DNA of 64,000 nucleotides, from assembly GCA_030378035.1 (NCBI GenBank), contig JAUCGI010000008.1, positions 1 to 64,000 on the forward strand, given 5' to 3'. This stretch comes from Desulfobacterales bacterium HSG2 (lineage in GTDB: Bacteria > Desulfobacterota > Desulfobacteria > Desulfobacterales > 4be13). The position numbers and the translations under genes are program-made. Shown in pieces: positions 9,783-18,514 of this stretch; positions within the stretch are counted from its first letter, which is position 1; each line of letters begins with the position of its first letter. Under the pieces are notes generated by a model, which worked only from the letters and a program-made list of their open reading frames with translations, ran no database searches and had not been told where the DNA came from.

Positions 9783-11780
9783 CTATCCGATTACACAAAG
9801 CACATCATTCTTCGCCACAGAATCACCATTGCCGAAGTTGATCGCTTTGATTTCGCCGCTTACCGGGGCCGGCAGGGCGTTTTCCATTTTCATGGCTTCC
9901 AGAACAACGACGGTCTCCCCTTCGCTTACCGAGTCTCCGACATTTTTCTCATACTTTACGATCATGCCGGGCATGGGAGCTGTGAGCGGAGTGCCGTCAA
10001 CCGCGGCCGGTTTGGGTGCGGCAGCAGGTGCAGCAGGTTTGGCAGCAGCAGGAGCAGCCGCGGGCGCGGCAACAGGTGCTACCGGAGCAGCCGGCATCCC
10101 CGCAGGTATCTGAGCCTGGATCTGCTGGATATAATTCACCATCGGCGTTCCGCCGACCTCTTCCACGCCAACCTCAAAATAATCCTCGCCCATAAACACG
10201 TTGAACGTGCGGAGGTTCTCACCCTTGTCAGGTGCTTCTTTGTTCTTTTCAACCACGTTCCCGGCCCATGCCTTTGCAACCAGTTCCAGCTTGGCTTTTG
10301 CGTCTTCAAGGCTGATCGGTTTCACTTCGTCAGGCACAGCCTCCTTGCCGTACTTCCATTTCAGGAATTTTTTCCCGGTCACAGGGTAAATGGCGTAAAG
10401 GACTTCGTCATCGATATCCGCTGCAAGTCCTTTGATCTCCTCCTGGGCCTTTTCAAGCTCGGGCTCCAGAACCTCTGCCGGCCGACAGGAGATCGGATCT
10501 TCTCCCCTCGCATAGCCTTTGAGAGCCTTCTTCTGAACTTCGGTATCAATCGGCACAGCGGTCTTTCCATAGAGGCCGTAGCAGAGATCCTTGACCTGGG
10601 CGGTGATCATCTTATACCGCTCCTTCTCGTCATCAAAGAGAACATTGTTGACCGTCTGGATGCCGACGATCTGGCTGGTGGGTGTCACCAGCGGAATCTG
10701 GCCCAGTTCTTTCCTGACCCTGGGAAGCTCTTTGTAAACTTCGTCGATCTTATCCAGCGCATCCATCTCTCTCAACTGGTTGACCAAGTTGGAGAGCATT
10801 CCGCCCGGGGTCTGGTGGAGCAGCACATTGATATCGATGATCGACAGTTTCGTGTCATCCAGCAGATGCCTGTATTTCGGCATCACCTCTTTTTCGAGGG
10901 TTTCATTGATCTTCGCCAGGAGTTTGATGTCAAACCCTGTGTCCCTGTTGGTTCCGAGAAGGCCCATGACAAGCGGTTCCAGCGCGGCATGGGACGTGCG
11001 GTACGCATAAGGAGACATGCAGGTGTCAACAATATCCACACCCGCCTCAATCGCCTTCAGATGGGACATGGGCGACATACCGGAGGTGAAATGGCTGTGG
11101 AGATTGATCGGTACTTTCACGTTCTCCTTCAGCGCCTTGATAACCGCATACGCGTCATAAGGCGCGATCAGGCCGGCCATATCCTTGACACAGATACTGT
11201 CCGCGCCCATGCTTTCCAGGTCTTTTCCCTTGTTCACATAGTAATCCAGGTTATAGACCTCTCCGCCCAGCCTCGGCGCAGTCAGGGTGTAGCAGATACA
11301 GCCCTGAAAATGTTTTCCGCATGCTTTGATCGCCTTGACCACCGTCTCAAAATTCCGGTAGTCATTCAGCGCGTCAAAGGTCCTGAAGACGTCCATGCCG
11401 TTTTCAGCGGCTCTCTCCACAAAGACTTTGGCCAGATCATCCGCATAGTTCCGATACCCCACCAGGTTCTGCGCCCGGAGGAGCATGGAAAAGGGGGTCT
11501 TTTTCATGTACCGCTTCAGGGTCCGCAGTCTTTCCCACGGATCCTCGTTCAGAAAGCGGTGCATGGTGTCAAATGTCGCGCCGCCCCATGTCTCTATCGC
11601 CCAGAAACCGACTTCATCCAGCATTTCCGCAACCGGAATCATATCTTCGGTCCGTCCCCTTGTGGCAAAAAGGGACTGATGGCCGTCACGAATGCTCAGG
11701 TCCTCCACCTTGACAGGATTTTTCGCCTTGGGCCTGTCGTTGCCATAGTTCATCTCAGTCATTGTAACTTGGTCACTCAT
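9783..11780 (-). CDS. pycB: Pyruvate/oxaloacetate carboxyltransferase with biotinyl domain
   Basis: 665 residues. The N-terminal HMGL-like carboxyltransferase barrel carries IRDGHQSL near residue 28 and the metal-binding INLHSHF near 225. A conserved carboxylase domain follows (about 310-500), then an Ala/Pro linker (about 565-595) and a C-terminal biotinyl domain with the target lysine in VLEAMKMEN. This is the 5S subunit fused to the 1.3S biotin carrier of transcarboxylases, and also resembles oxaloacetate decarboxylase alpha. No membrane beta subunit is nearby, while mmdA and a small subunit are, which favours methylmalonyl-CoA:pyruvate transcarboxylation. The start is supported by GAGGAG 9 bases upstream. 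Confidence 0.93.
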   Translation of the reverse strand: MSDQVTMTEMNYGNDRPKAKNPVKVEDLSIRDGHQSLFATRGRTEDMIPVAEMLDEVGFWAIETWGGATFDTMHRFLNEDPWERLRTLKRYMKKTPFSMLLRAQNLVGYRNYADDLAKVFVERAAENGMDVFRTFDALNDYRNFETVVKAIKACGKHFQGCICYTLTAPRLGGEVYNLDYYVNKGKDLESMGADSICVKDMAGLIAPYDAYAVIKALKENVKVPINLHSHFTSGMSPMSHLKAIEAGVDIVDTCMSPYAYRTSHAALEPLVMGLLGTNRDTGFDIKLLAKINETLEKEVMPKYRHLLDDTKLSIIDINVLLHQTPGGMLSNLVNQLREMDALDKIDEVYKELPRVRKELGQIPLVTPTSQIVGIQTVNNVLFDDEKERYKMITAQVKDLCYGLYGKTAVPIDTEVQKKALKGYARGEDPISCRPAEVLEPELEKAQEEIKGLAADIDDEVLYAIYPVTGKKFLKWKYGKEAVPDEVKPISLEDAKAKLELVAKAWAGNVVEKNKEAPDKGENLRTFNVFMGEDYFEVGVEEVGGTPMVNYIQQIQAQIPAGMPAAPVAPVAAPAAAPAAAKPAAPAAAPKPAAVDGTPLTAPMPGMIVKYEKNVGDSVSEGETVVVLEAMKMENALPAPVSGEIKAINFGNGDSVAKNDVLCVIG

Positions 11781-11849
11781 TCTGTCGTTCTCCTCTCTTT
11801 TATCGGGAATTGAAGGGATTCAATCTTCAATTTCAATTTTCAGTTTTCA
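11781..11849. repeat. Small ATTGAAG/TTCAATC repeat gap
   Basis: The gap between the small subunit gene and pycB carries a short cluster of ATTGAAG- and TTCAATC-like units near 11808-11845, similar to the sucC-sucD palindrome. The pycB ribosome site also lies here. Confidence 0.55.
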
Positions 11850-12059
11850 TTATCTGAAGGCTTTCATCTGCATCAGGTTACGCATTTGCATCATGGCCTG
11901 CCGGCCGCTGACAGCCCACAGCTTCATCGGTGCCGCAGGCGCAGGCGCATAAGCCGCAGGAGCGGCCGCCATGCTCGCCGCGCAGACGGCTTCTTCCTCT
12001 GTCTGAATGTAACTCATCACCGCAGCGATTGCGGCGCCTATCTTCTTTTCGTTATCCAT
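11850..12059 (-). CDS. Small carboxylase/decarboxylase subunit (epsilon-like)
   Basis: 69 residues from an ATG preceded by GGAG at 6 bases; a longer reading would run into the repeat array and is rejected. The N-terminal part (MDNEKKIGAAIAAVMSYIQ) is helical, a short Ala/Pro linker follows, and the C-terminus WAVSGRQAMMQMRNLMQ resembles the C-terminal motif of the delta/epsilon subunits of methylmalonyl-CoA decarboxylases. It lies between mmdA and pycB, so it probably helps assemble the carboxyltransferase complex. It has no transmembrane helix, so it is not a full OadG-type anchor. Confidence 0.75.
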   Translation of the reverse strand: MDNEKKIGAAIAAVMSYIQTEEEAVCAASMAAAPAAYAPAPAAPMKLWAVSGRQAMMQMRNLMQMKAFR

Positions 12060-12062
12060 TTG

Positions 12063-12204
12063 GATCTCCAATTTGGAAACCGGAAACCGGAAACTGGAAA
12101 CCGGAAACTGGAAACTGGAAGCCGGATAATCAGACTTCAAGTTTCAAATGCCAAGTATCAAGTTCAAGTATCAAGTATCAAGTATCAAGTCCCCAAGTTT
12201 CAAA
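12063..12204. repeat. Heptamer array between mmdA and small subunit gene
   Basis: Left part: period-7 units GGAAACC and GGAAACT. Right part: AAGTATC and AAGTTTC units with the same period. A core containing GATAATCAG near 12126 separates the two, comparable to the cores of the arrays at 2433-2873 and 23703-23946. Confidence 0.8.
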
Positions 12205-13761
12205 TTATAAAGGAATGTTTCCATGTTTCTTTGGAGGCCGGATTTCCCGTTTGCTGCACATGACTTCCAGGGCCTCGATCAGGCGGGGCCGTGTTTCGCT
12301 GGGGACGATGACAGCGTCAATATATCCCCGGTTTGCGGCGCAGTAGGGATTTGAAAAAAGTTCATCGTATTCAGCGATCTTCTCCTCCCGTTTTTTAGCA
12401 GGATCATCCGCGGATTTAATCTCTTTCCGATGGATGATATTGGCGGCGCCGGCAGCGCCCATGACCGCAATCTGAGCGGTGGGCCATGCGAACGCCATGT
12501 CAGCACCCAGATCCTTTGAACACATGGCAAGATAGGAACCGCCATAATCCTTGCGGGTGACCAGAAGCAGTTTCGGAACGGTTGCTTCGGAATAGGTCCA
12601 GAGCAGTTTTGCGCCGTGGCGGATAATTCCGCCCCATTCCTGATTGCTTCCGGGGAGATATCCGGGCACATCCGCGACGGTCAGCATGGGAACATTGAAC
12701 GCGTCGCAGAGGCGGATAAAGCGGGATGCTTTGTTCGACGCGTTGATGTCGAGGCATCCTGCCATGACATTTGGCTGATTCGCAATGATTCCGATGCTTC
12801 TGCCGTTCAGCCTGGCAAAGCATATAATGATATTGGGCGCGTAAAACTCGTGCGGTTCAAAAATCTGGCCGTTGTCAACGATCGAACAGATCACGTCTTT
12901 CATGTCGTAAGACTGGTTCGGGTTGTCAGGAATGATCTCATCCAGAAGCGGTTCCGTTCGTTTGGGACTGTCGCTGGTCTCCACGATCGGCGGATCATCC
13001 ATGTTGTTCGACGGCAGATAAGAGAGCAGCATTTTGATCTTACCGATGGCGTCCTCATCACTTTCACAGGCAAAATGAGCAACTCCGCTCTTCTCATTGT
13101 GGGCCATCGCGCCGCCGAGATCTTCAAAATTGATCTCTTCTCCGGTGACGGATTTGATGACCTCGGGTCCGGTAATGAACATATAGCTGGTGTTCTTTAC
13201 CATAAAGATGAAGTCCGTCATGGCAGGCGAGTAAACCGCGCCTCCCGCGGTGGGTCCCATGATGGCCGAAATCTGGGGGATTACGCCGGATGCCACAGAA
13301 TTCCGGTAAAATATCTGACCGTATCCTGAAAGCGCGTCCACGCCCTCCTGAATTCTGGCACCGCCGGAATCGTTAATGCCGACAAACGGGACTCCGGCCT
13401 TCAGCGACATGTCCATAACCTTGCATATCTTTTTGGCATGCATCTCACCGAGGCTTCCTGCTCTGGCAGTAAAATCCTGGGCAAAGGCAAACACGGGTCT
13501 GCCTTCAACAAAACCATGGCCTGTCACCACGCCGTCAGACGGAATTTCAACTTTTTCCATGCCGAAATTCACGCATCTGTGCGTGACGAACATGTCGATC
13601 TCCCGGAATGTTCCCGGGTCGAACAGACAATCCAGACGCTCCCGGGCCGTCATCTTTCCCGGTTTTGACTTTTGTTTTTCAACGGCTTTTTCGCCGCCCA
13701 TCTGAAGTATCTTTTGCTCGAGATCCTTCAGATCCTGTATTTTGTCTGCTACAACTCCCAT
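12205..13761 (-). CDS. mmdA: Methylmalonyl-CoA/propionyl-CoA carboxyltransferase (12S-type)
   Basis: 518 residues, the usual length of biotin-dependent acyl-CoA carboxyltransferases. The N-terminal KMTARERLDCLFDPGTF, the oxyanion regions DSGGARIQEG (near 125) and GPTAGGAVYSPAMTD (near 165) and the C-terminal GYLPGSNQEWGGIIRHGAKLL (near 370) are intact. It exchanges the carboxyl group between methylmalonyl-CoA and biotin on PycB. It is first in the operon that continues to sucD. AAAGGAA lies before the ATG. It could work as a decarboxylase subunit with a Na+ pump, but no pump gene is nearby. Confidence 0.95.
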   Translation of the reverse strand: MGVVADKIQDLKDLEQKILQMGGEKAVEKQKSKPGKMTARERLDCLFDPGTFREIDMFVTHRCVNFGMEKVEIPSDGVVTGHGFVEGRPVFAFAQDFTARAGSLGEMHAKKICKVMDMSLKAGVPFVGINDSGGARIQEGVDALSGYGQIFYRNSVASGVIPQISAIMGPTAGGAVYSPAMTDFIFMVKNTSYMFITGPEVIKSVTGEEINFEDLGGAMAHNEKSGVAHFACESDEDAIGKIKMLLSYLPSNNMDDPPIVETSDSPKRTEPLLDEIIPDNPNQSYDMKDVICSIVDNGQIFEPHEFYAPNIIICFARLNGRSIGIIANQPNVMAGCLDINASNKASRFIRLCDAFNVPMLTVADVPGYLPGSNQEWGGIIRHGAKLLWTYSEATVPKLLLVTRKDYGGSYLAMCSKDLGADMAFAWPTAQIAVMGAAGAANIIHRKEIKSADDPAKKREEKIAEYDELFSNPYCAANRGYIDAVIVPSETRPRLIEALEVMCSKREIRPPKKHGNIPL

Positions 13762-13816
13762 TCGTTTGTTCCTTTCGTTGTTTCAGGTTAAGTTATTGTG
13801 GTAACTACAGGGATCT

Positions 13817-13868
13817 GGTTTGGTAAGGATCAAAGTTGTTCGTTCTGAGAGAAAAACCTTGCCAAACC
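13817..13868. promoter_or_regulatory. Inverted repeat in the mmdA leader
   Basis: Arms GGTTTGGTAAGG (13817-13828) and CCTTGCCAAACC (13857-13868) match at 11 of 12 positions, with 28 bases between them. It sits 55-105 bases before the mmdA start and could be an operator or leader hairpin. A TTGACA is present farther upstream but without a convincing -10. Confidence 0.4.
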
Positions 13869-13909
13869 GAATCCTTGTCGTTTTGTTATCTGTCAATTTT
13901 TTTTTCATC

Positions 13910-14105
13910 CGCTGCTCGGCTCGGATGGCTAAATCCGGGCCGCCGGATTGTTTTCCTACATCAACTCCTCTCTGCTCGGCTCGGATTGCCAAATCCGAGC
14001 CACAAGACTGTTTTCCTGCATCAACTTCCTCCCTGCTCCGCCGGACTGTTTTCCTGCATCAACTTCCTCCCTGCTCGGCTCGGATTGCCAAATCCGAGCC
14101 GCCGG
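13910..14105. repeat. Tandem palindromic repeats upstream of mmdA
   Basis: About three and a half copies of a unit of roughly 60 bases containing the hairpin GGCTCGGATT-TGCC-like loop-AATCCGAGCC followed by CTGTTTTCCTGCATCAACTT. One copy lacks the hairpin and keeps only the linker. The array fills the gap between the HNH gene and the mmdA leader and could act as a strong barrier to transcription entering from the accessory block. Confidence 0.75.
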
Positions 14106-14108
14106 CTA

Positions 14109-14915
14109 TCAGTCTGTAGCAAGCCCTTTGTATTTCCTGTATGTATCGCTCATCTGTTTAAAATCAGCTACAGACAAGCGCAAAATCTCAAAAACAACAT
14201 ACTTCATGCAAGCATAAAATGGTGATCTTTCGGTAAGAAACATTTGATAAACCGCATCTCCTCGCTCAAGAGCGGATATTTTTCCAGAAAATTCAGCATC
14301 ATCCCAATCATTCGGATTGATCGCACGCATATCACGAAATTCCCACCAGATCGTTTTGCAATCACTTTGAAACACAATTTCAGTGAGTTCATCCCATCGC
14401 CGGTTTCTGTATCGCAATGGTTTTGTATCATTAAGAAATTTTATTGTATTGACGACTTCCGAACTTACAGATTTTTTACCGCCTGCAACTGCTTCACGAT
14501 GTTTATTGAATCGAATTAATTCCTCAACAGTATATCCGAAAGACGGTTTTGAAGGATTTATTAAAACCGTTTTCATTGCAGGCTTATGTGGATCAGCCGG
14601 AATACGATAAGGTTTTTGTCTCTTTCTGTCATTACACTCATTACACGAGAGATTGAGGTTTTCCCACTCATAAGCGCGTTCCGGAAACTCTTTATGCCAA
14701 GGCAGAAAATGTTCCACAATTCCTTTCTTGCCGACAAATTTTTCACATAAAAAACATTTTTCCAAATATAATACCTGTAACCTTATCATGACCTCCTCGT
14801 GACGGTATATATCCGTGCGCGGCTTCGCCCCTTCTCTGATCTTTTCTATCTCAGCCGAGAGATCACGATCAAGACATGGCGGATTTCCTACAGACGAGCG
14901 GTCAACCTGCCTCAT
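14109..14915 (-). CDS. HNH endonuclease, Septu PtuB-like
   Basis: 268 residues from an ATG with GGAGGA 9 bases upstream; it overlaps the ATPase gene by 14 bases. The HNH core reads CFLCEKF, then IVEHFLPWHKEF, WENLNLSCNECNDRKRQK: two CxxC pairs that would bind zinc, a catalytic histidine in VEH and the terminal Asn/Lys region. This layout matches the HNH partners of Septu and some retron systems. With two ATPases upstream it forms a three-gene unit. It probably cuts DNA or RNA when released by the ATPase; that role is inferred from the family. Confidence 0.8.
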   Translation of the reverse strand: MRQVDRSSVGNPPCLDRDLSAEIEKIREGAKPRTDIYRHEEVMIRLQVLYLEKCFLCEKFVGKKGIVEHFLPWHKEFPERAYEWENLNLSCNECNDRKRQKPYRIPADPHKPAMKTVLINPSKPSFGYTVEELIRFNKHREAVAGGKKSVSSEVVNTIKFLNDTKPLRYRNRRWDELTEIVFQSDCKTIWWEFRDMRAINPNDWDDAEFSGKISALERGDAVYQMFLTERSPFYACMKYVVFEILRLSVADFKQMSDTYRKYKGLATD

Positions 14916-16350
14916 GAAGATTTTCCTCCATGGGTTGTGTCTCATTAAGCTTCACAATTCGATCCCGAATTTCCGGTGAACCATAAACCGCGACAATCCG
15001 GTCACACGCGGAACGCAGGCTGTTGCCCCGATTTGCAAGTTCCGAGTAAATATCGGTTGCCTTCTCATGATGCTCAGGCTCTGAAATAAAATCCTGAAGC
15101 TGCTCTAATTTCTTTTCAACCTCCGGAGACCATAGAGACGGTATGTTGAATACGACATCCAGAATATCATCAATCCGCCAAGATGAGAAATCATCATCAA
15201 AAACCTCACCGTCAGGAAGCCGAATCACCAATGAGCGATTTTCGGGCAACGACCTCAAGACAAACGGACTATGGGTCGTAACCATAAAATTTATGGTTGG
15301 AAATAATTCAGAAAGAACCGGCAATACTTTTTGCTGCCATTGCGGGTGTAAATGGGAATCCACCTCATCTATAAATACCCATCCGGAAGGCGTTATTTCA
15401 TGGTCCCCGCCCGGATTAAATTTTTCCAGCAGATAGACTTGCTGAGAAATAATGTCTCCGACAGTTACCAGGATATCTAATTCCCCGGCAGACAATAAAG
15501 ACAGGGCTTCCAGTCTTCCCAATCCCACCCTCCGGAAAGGCCAGGGACGGACAACAAATTCTTCATCACCTTTTCTGATAATTTTTAATGCTTTAATGAG
15601 ATTATCATTTGCCAGACTTGCATGTCGATATTCCAGCTTATTATCCAAAGTCATGTCTAAAATAAAACTTTCAAGATTCAACAAGCCTGACTTGGAACCT
15701 ATCGGATATGGACGATTTCCGCTCCAGTTAAATTCAGTTCTTGGTGAAACGCTTCTATTCTGCTTTCCCTCATAGTAGGGCGTTTCAAAACGATCTGAGG
15801 GACGAAACAGAATAACGCTCTTTGCTATGGGATCTCCTGCCCCTTCCTCTGATATTTTCAAAGGGACATCCCTTTTTGCAGATATATCCCACTGGTTCAC
15901 CATATATTCTTTTTCTGAAAAACCAAATTCCTTGCACAAATTTTTGGTAAACCGATGCGTCACTGATTCGTGATTAGCCACTAAGAATTTATAGCCGAAA
16001 TCGGAATATTCTGATTTCCAATTCATTACCAGACCGAAAGCAGGCCCGTCTGAACCAATTTCTTCTCTGCTCCATGATAACCGGAATTTACTGAAACCGA
16101 GTGTTACACCCTCATCATTGCGGTCAGGAACGGATTCATCAGTTAAATTGCAAAGCGCGTTTATGATGACAGACAGCAAAGCCGACTTCCCACCTCCGTT
16201 CGGGCCGACCAGACAGATGATGTTCTTATCTTCGGGTATGGTGACATCCAAGTCACGGATATTCCGAAAATTCCGGACACGGATTCGTTCCAGTTTCAGA
16301 TGGGGGTCAATTTCTTCCCAGGCTGATATTTTTGTATCCTCTTCAACCAT
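14902..16350 (-). CDS. AAA family ATPase, second ATPase of HNH locus (PtuA-like)
   Basis: 482 residues. Walker A is GPNGGGKSALL (near residue 50), Walker B is WVFIDEVDSHLHPQWQ (near 325) with VTTHSPFVLRSLP after it. It starts one base inside the stop of the ATPase upstream (TAATG) and overlaps the HNH gene downstream, so all three are coupled. Its 3' 140 bases are closely repeated at 17818-17965. The C-terminal helical region (ELANRGNSLRSACDRIVAVYG) ends shortly before the HNH start. Confidence 0.85.
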   Translation of the reverse strand: MVEEDTKISAWEEIDPHLKLERIRVRNFRNIRDLDVTIPEDKNIICLVGPNGGGKSALLSVIINALCNLTDESVPDRNDEGVTLGFSKFRLSWSREEIGSDGPAFGLVMNWKSEYSDFGYKFLVANHESVTHRFTKNLCKEFGFSEKEYMVNQWDISAKRDVPLKISEEGAGDPIAKSVILFRPSDRFETPYYEGKQNRSVSPRTEFNWSGNRPYPIGSKSGLLNLESFILDMTLDNKLEYRHASLANDNLIKALKIIRKGDEEFVVRPWPFRRVGLGRLEALSLLSAGELDILVTVGDIISQQVYLLEKFNPGGDHEITPSGWVFIDEVDSHLHPQWQQKVLPVLSELFPTINFMVTTHSPFVLRSLPENRSLVIRLPDGEVFDDDFSSWRIDDILDVVFNIPSLWSPEVEKKLEQLQDFISEPEHHEKATDIYSELANRGNSLRSACDRIVAVYGSPEIRDRIVKLNETQPMEENLHEAG

Positions 16351-17798
16351 TATGCAAGCAACTCCCTAAGCTGGTTGATGTCGCTTGAAAATTCCAGCCT
16401 GTTTTCACTGAGTTCTGTCTGTGCTTCCTCATAATTATTATGGATTCTCTCCCGTCTTTCCTCATCTAGCCTCCAGCCTAACTTCTTGGCAAGCTTTTCA
16501 AATTCTTCCAGCGTCTTTTTCCCTTTTTCGGTTTCTATTTTATCCTGAGATTTTAGCTTTTGCAGAATTGCTCTGAGGTACAAAGCCTTTGTCAACGCTT
16601 TATTTCTGAACGCCTCATTCCCCTCAATCCCGATATCAAACAGATCCATTAAAATACTGTCCCACCTCAGATAACGGGGATCAATGGAATAATTATCTGT
16701 GCAATTCTCCTCTTCGTAATATTTCTTTTGGCAAACATACCCGTCTTTTCCGAATTCCAGTTCCACGATTTCCCAGGGTTCAAAGGATGAAGCGATCATC
16801 GGCGAATGGGTCGCAAAGAAAAACTGGGCTTCAGGCGCGAGGCCGGTGTAATAGTTTACGATTTCGGTCTGAATATCAGGATATAAGGACCGCTCCGGTT
16901 CGTCTATGAGAATGACTGCTTTTTCCGTATTCAAATTGAAAAGCGGCGTGGCGGTCAGAATCACCTGCTTTGTGCCGGTACTCCACCCCTTATACGGTAC
17001 CTCTGTACCATTTAGAGTCCTGATTTTTATAAATTTCAGATCCTCTGCGGATTCAAAATCAAAATCGCTCTTTATCTCCAAATTGAATCGGTTCAGAAGC
17101 GGATCCAGTTTTCGGGCAAGTTCCTCTATGGGATTCACCTTCTCTTTTTTCCACTTCTTAAATTCCTCAAGCAGCCTTTCCCCCTCCTCAATATTGGCGA
17201 CAAATGCTTTTGCCAACTGTTGGCTGTATTTCAATTCCTCTTCTTTATAGGTTTTTATATCCTTTAAAATAATCTCCCATACTGCCAGCACATTCTGTTT
17301 TTCAAAATCAAAAATTTTATCTTCAAAATGTTCTCCGCCCGGATATTTTCCCGATTCAACATCAGGCGTGAGGTAATCCATGGGATTACCGAGCTTTGTT
17401 TCCTGAAGAATCTGATTCAGATTGATATTTATCTCAGCCGGAAAAGAGATCAGAATATTTGTATCCGAGTAGTACTCTGAACGCGATATTTTTTTGTCAG
17501 TATGGTTCTCGGATATCTCTTTATTAACAAATCTGCCATTTTCAATGACTGAAACAACTTCTTCATTTCCGAAATGAGAAACAACAGCGATATTTCCCAT
17601 ATCGGCATTTAGATTACAATCGGCCGTAAACATTCTGCAAAGATTCAGCAGATTCGTCTTCCCTGTCCCGCTCTGCCCGATAAAACAGACCTTGTCCAAA
17701 GGCTTTCCCTCTTTTTCATGGCCTTTGGGATAGCTCAGGTCCAGAGTAAGATTTCTGAACTGATAATAATCTTTTATTTCAATCCGGCTGATTTTCAT
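16350..17798 (-). CDS. AAA family ATPase with antitoxin-like C-terminal tail
   Basis: 482 residues with Walker A GQSGTGKTNLL (near residue 42), Walker B AVILIDEPERSLYPD (near 297) and FFATHSPMIASSF. The last 38 residues (from LDEERRERI to INQLRELLA) are nearly the same as the tail of the small antitoxin at 18251-18460, at protein and DNA level. The gene ends with TAATG, overlapping the next ATPase, exactly as the antitoxin overlaps its toxin. The tail seems acquired by recombination. The two ATPases differ in sequence and may form a heteromer. Confidence 0.85.
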   Translation of the reverse strand: MKISRIEIKDYYQFRNLTLDLSYPKGHEKEGKPLDKVCFIGQSGTGKTNLLNLCRMFTADCNLNADMGNIAVVSHFGNEEVVSVIENGRFVNKEISENHTDKKISRSEYYSDTNILISFPAEININLNQILQETKLGNPMDYLTPDVESGKYPGGEHFEDKIFDFEKQNVLAVWEIILKDIKTYKEEELKYSQQLAKAFVANIEEGERLLEEFKKWKKEKVNPIEELARKLDPLLNRFNLEIKSDFDFESAEDLKFIKIRTLNGTEVPYKGWSTGTKQVILTATPLFNLNTEKAVILIDEPERSLYPDIQTEIVNYYTGLAPEAQFFFATHSPMIASSFEPWEIVELEFGKDGYVCQKKYYEEENCTDNYSIDPRYLRWDSILMDLFDIGIEGNEAFRNKALTKALYLRAILQKLKSQDKIETEKGKKTLEEFEKLAKKLGWRLDEERRERIHNNYEEAQTELSENRLEFSSDINQLRELLA

Positions 17799-17817
17799 CT
17801 GACCTTTTTCTGTCCCT

Positions 17818-17965
17818 CATTAAGCCTTCACAATTTGATCCCGAACTTCCGATGAACCATAAATCGCTACAATCCGGTCACACGCGGAACGCAGGCCGTC
17901 CCCCCGATTTGCAAGTTCCGAGTAAATATCTCTTGCCTTCTCATGATGCTCAGGCTCTGAAATTT
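17818..17965 (-). pseudogene. Stump of the second ATPase 3' end
   Basis: This stretch closely matches 14942-15080, the 3' end of the ATPase gene at 14902-16350, with scattered substitutions. It lies between the RelE-type toxin and the first ATPase and has no start of its own. It shows that an ATPase tail once followed this position, so the toxin gene occupies the place of an ATPase gene in a duplicated unit. Confidence 0.85.
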
Positions 17966-17981
17966 TCTTTCCAAGTTGACA

Positions 17982-18251
17982 TCAATAGACCTCATCATGT
18001 TTTCCAATGGATACAAATATGCTTTTGTTCTTTTCAGGAAAATAAAAAATAACCCTGAGATCATAATCAATGCTGAAGCTCCATAAATCTCTGAGCTTAC
18101 CGGAAAGCTTGTGAGTTTTTAGGTTGCTGTCAAAAGGATCCTCAGCAAATATCTTTACCGCTTTCCAAAACTTTGCTTCCAAGTCTTTCCGATTTTTTAT
18201 TTTTTTCTTAAACGCTCTTTTAAATGAAGAACTGAAGGTTATTTTAACCAT
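17982..18251 (-). CDS. RelE/ParE-family toxin
   Basis: 89 residues. The C-terminal half (HKLSGKLRDLWSFSIDYDLRVIFYF, then IFVSIGKHDEVY) is typical of RelE/YafQ-like ribosome-dependent mRNA interferases. It overlaps the upstream antitoxin by one base (TAATG), the normal coupling of type II pairs. Basic N-terminus (FKRAFKKKIKNRKD). It sits directly before the dual-ATPase/HNH unit in the same orientation. Confidence 0.85.
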   Translation of the reverse strand: MVKITFSSSFKRAFKKKIKNRKDLEAKFWKAVKIFAEDPFDSNLKTHKLSGKLRDLWSFSIDYDLRVIFYFPEKNKSIFVSIGKHDEVY

Positions 18252-18460
18252 TACGAAAGCAACTCCCTAAGCTGGTTGATATCACTCGAAAATTCCAGCT
18301 TGTTTTCACTGAATTCTGTCTGTGCTTCCTCATAATCATTATAGATTTCTTCTCGCCTTTCCTCAATCAGATACCTTTCAACTAAAAAAAACAGTTCCTC
18401 TTTCTGCTCAGTTGATAACTGCTTCACATCTTCAACAACATGCGCAAAATTAGCATTCAT
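18251..18460 (-). CDS. Antitoxin of the RelE pair
   Basis: 69 residues from an ATG with GGAGG 6 bases upstream; a longer in-frame reading lacks a ribosome site. The N-terminal region (ANFAHVVEDVKQLSTEQKEELFFLVERYLIEER) is helical and the C-terminal part, which would wrap the toxin, is acidic and charged. The C-terminal 38 residues are shared with the ATPase at 16350-17798. Assigned by position, size and coupling. Confidence 0.8.
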   Translation of the reverse strand: MNANFAHVVEDVKQLSTEQKEELFFLVERYLIEERREEIYNDYEEAQTEFSENKLEFSSDINQLRELLS

Positions 18461-18514
18461 TCCTGACCTCCTGATTCTGAAGTATTGTCTTTCAGTCAAC
18501 AAAACGCCCCTTCT

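Noticed and set aside
14109-18251. Retron (reverse transcriptase with HNH/ATPase effector)
   Set aside because: The ATPase/HNH pair could belong to a retron, but there is no reverse transcriptase gene or structured RNA candidate nearby.
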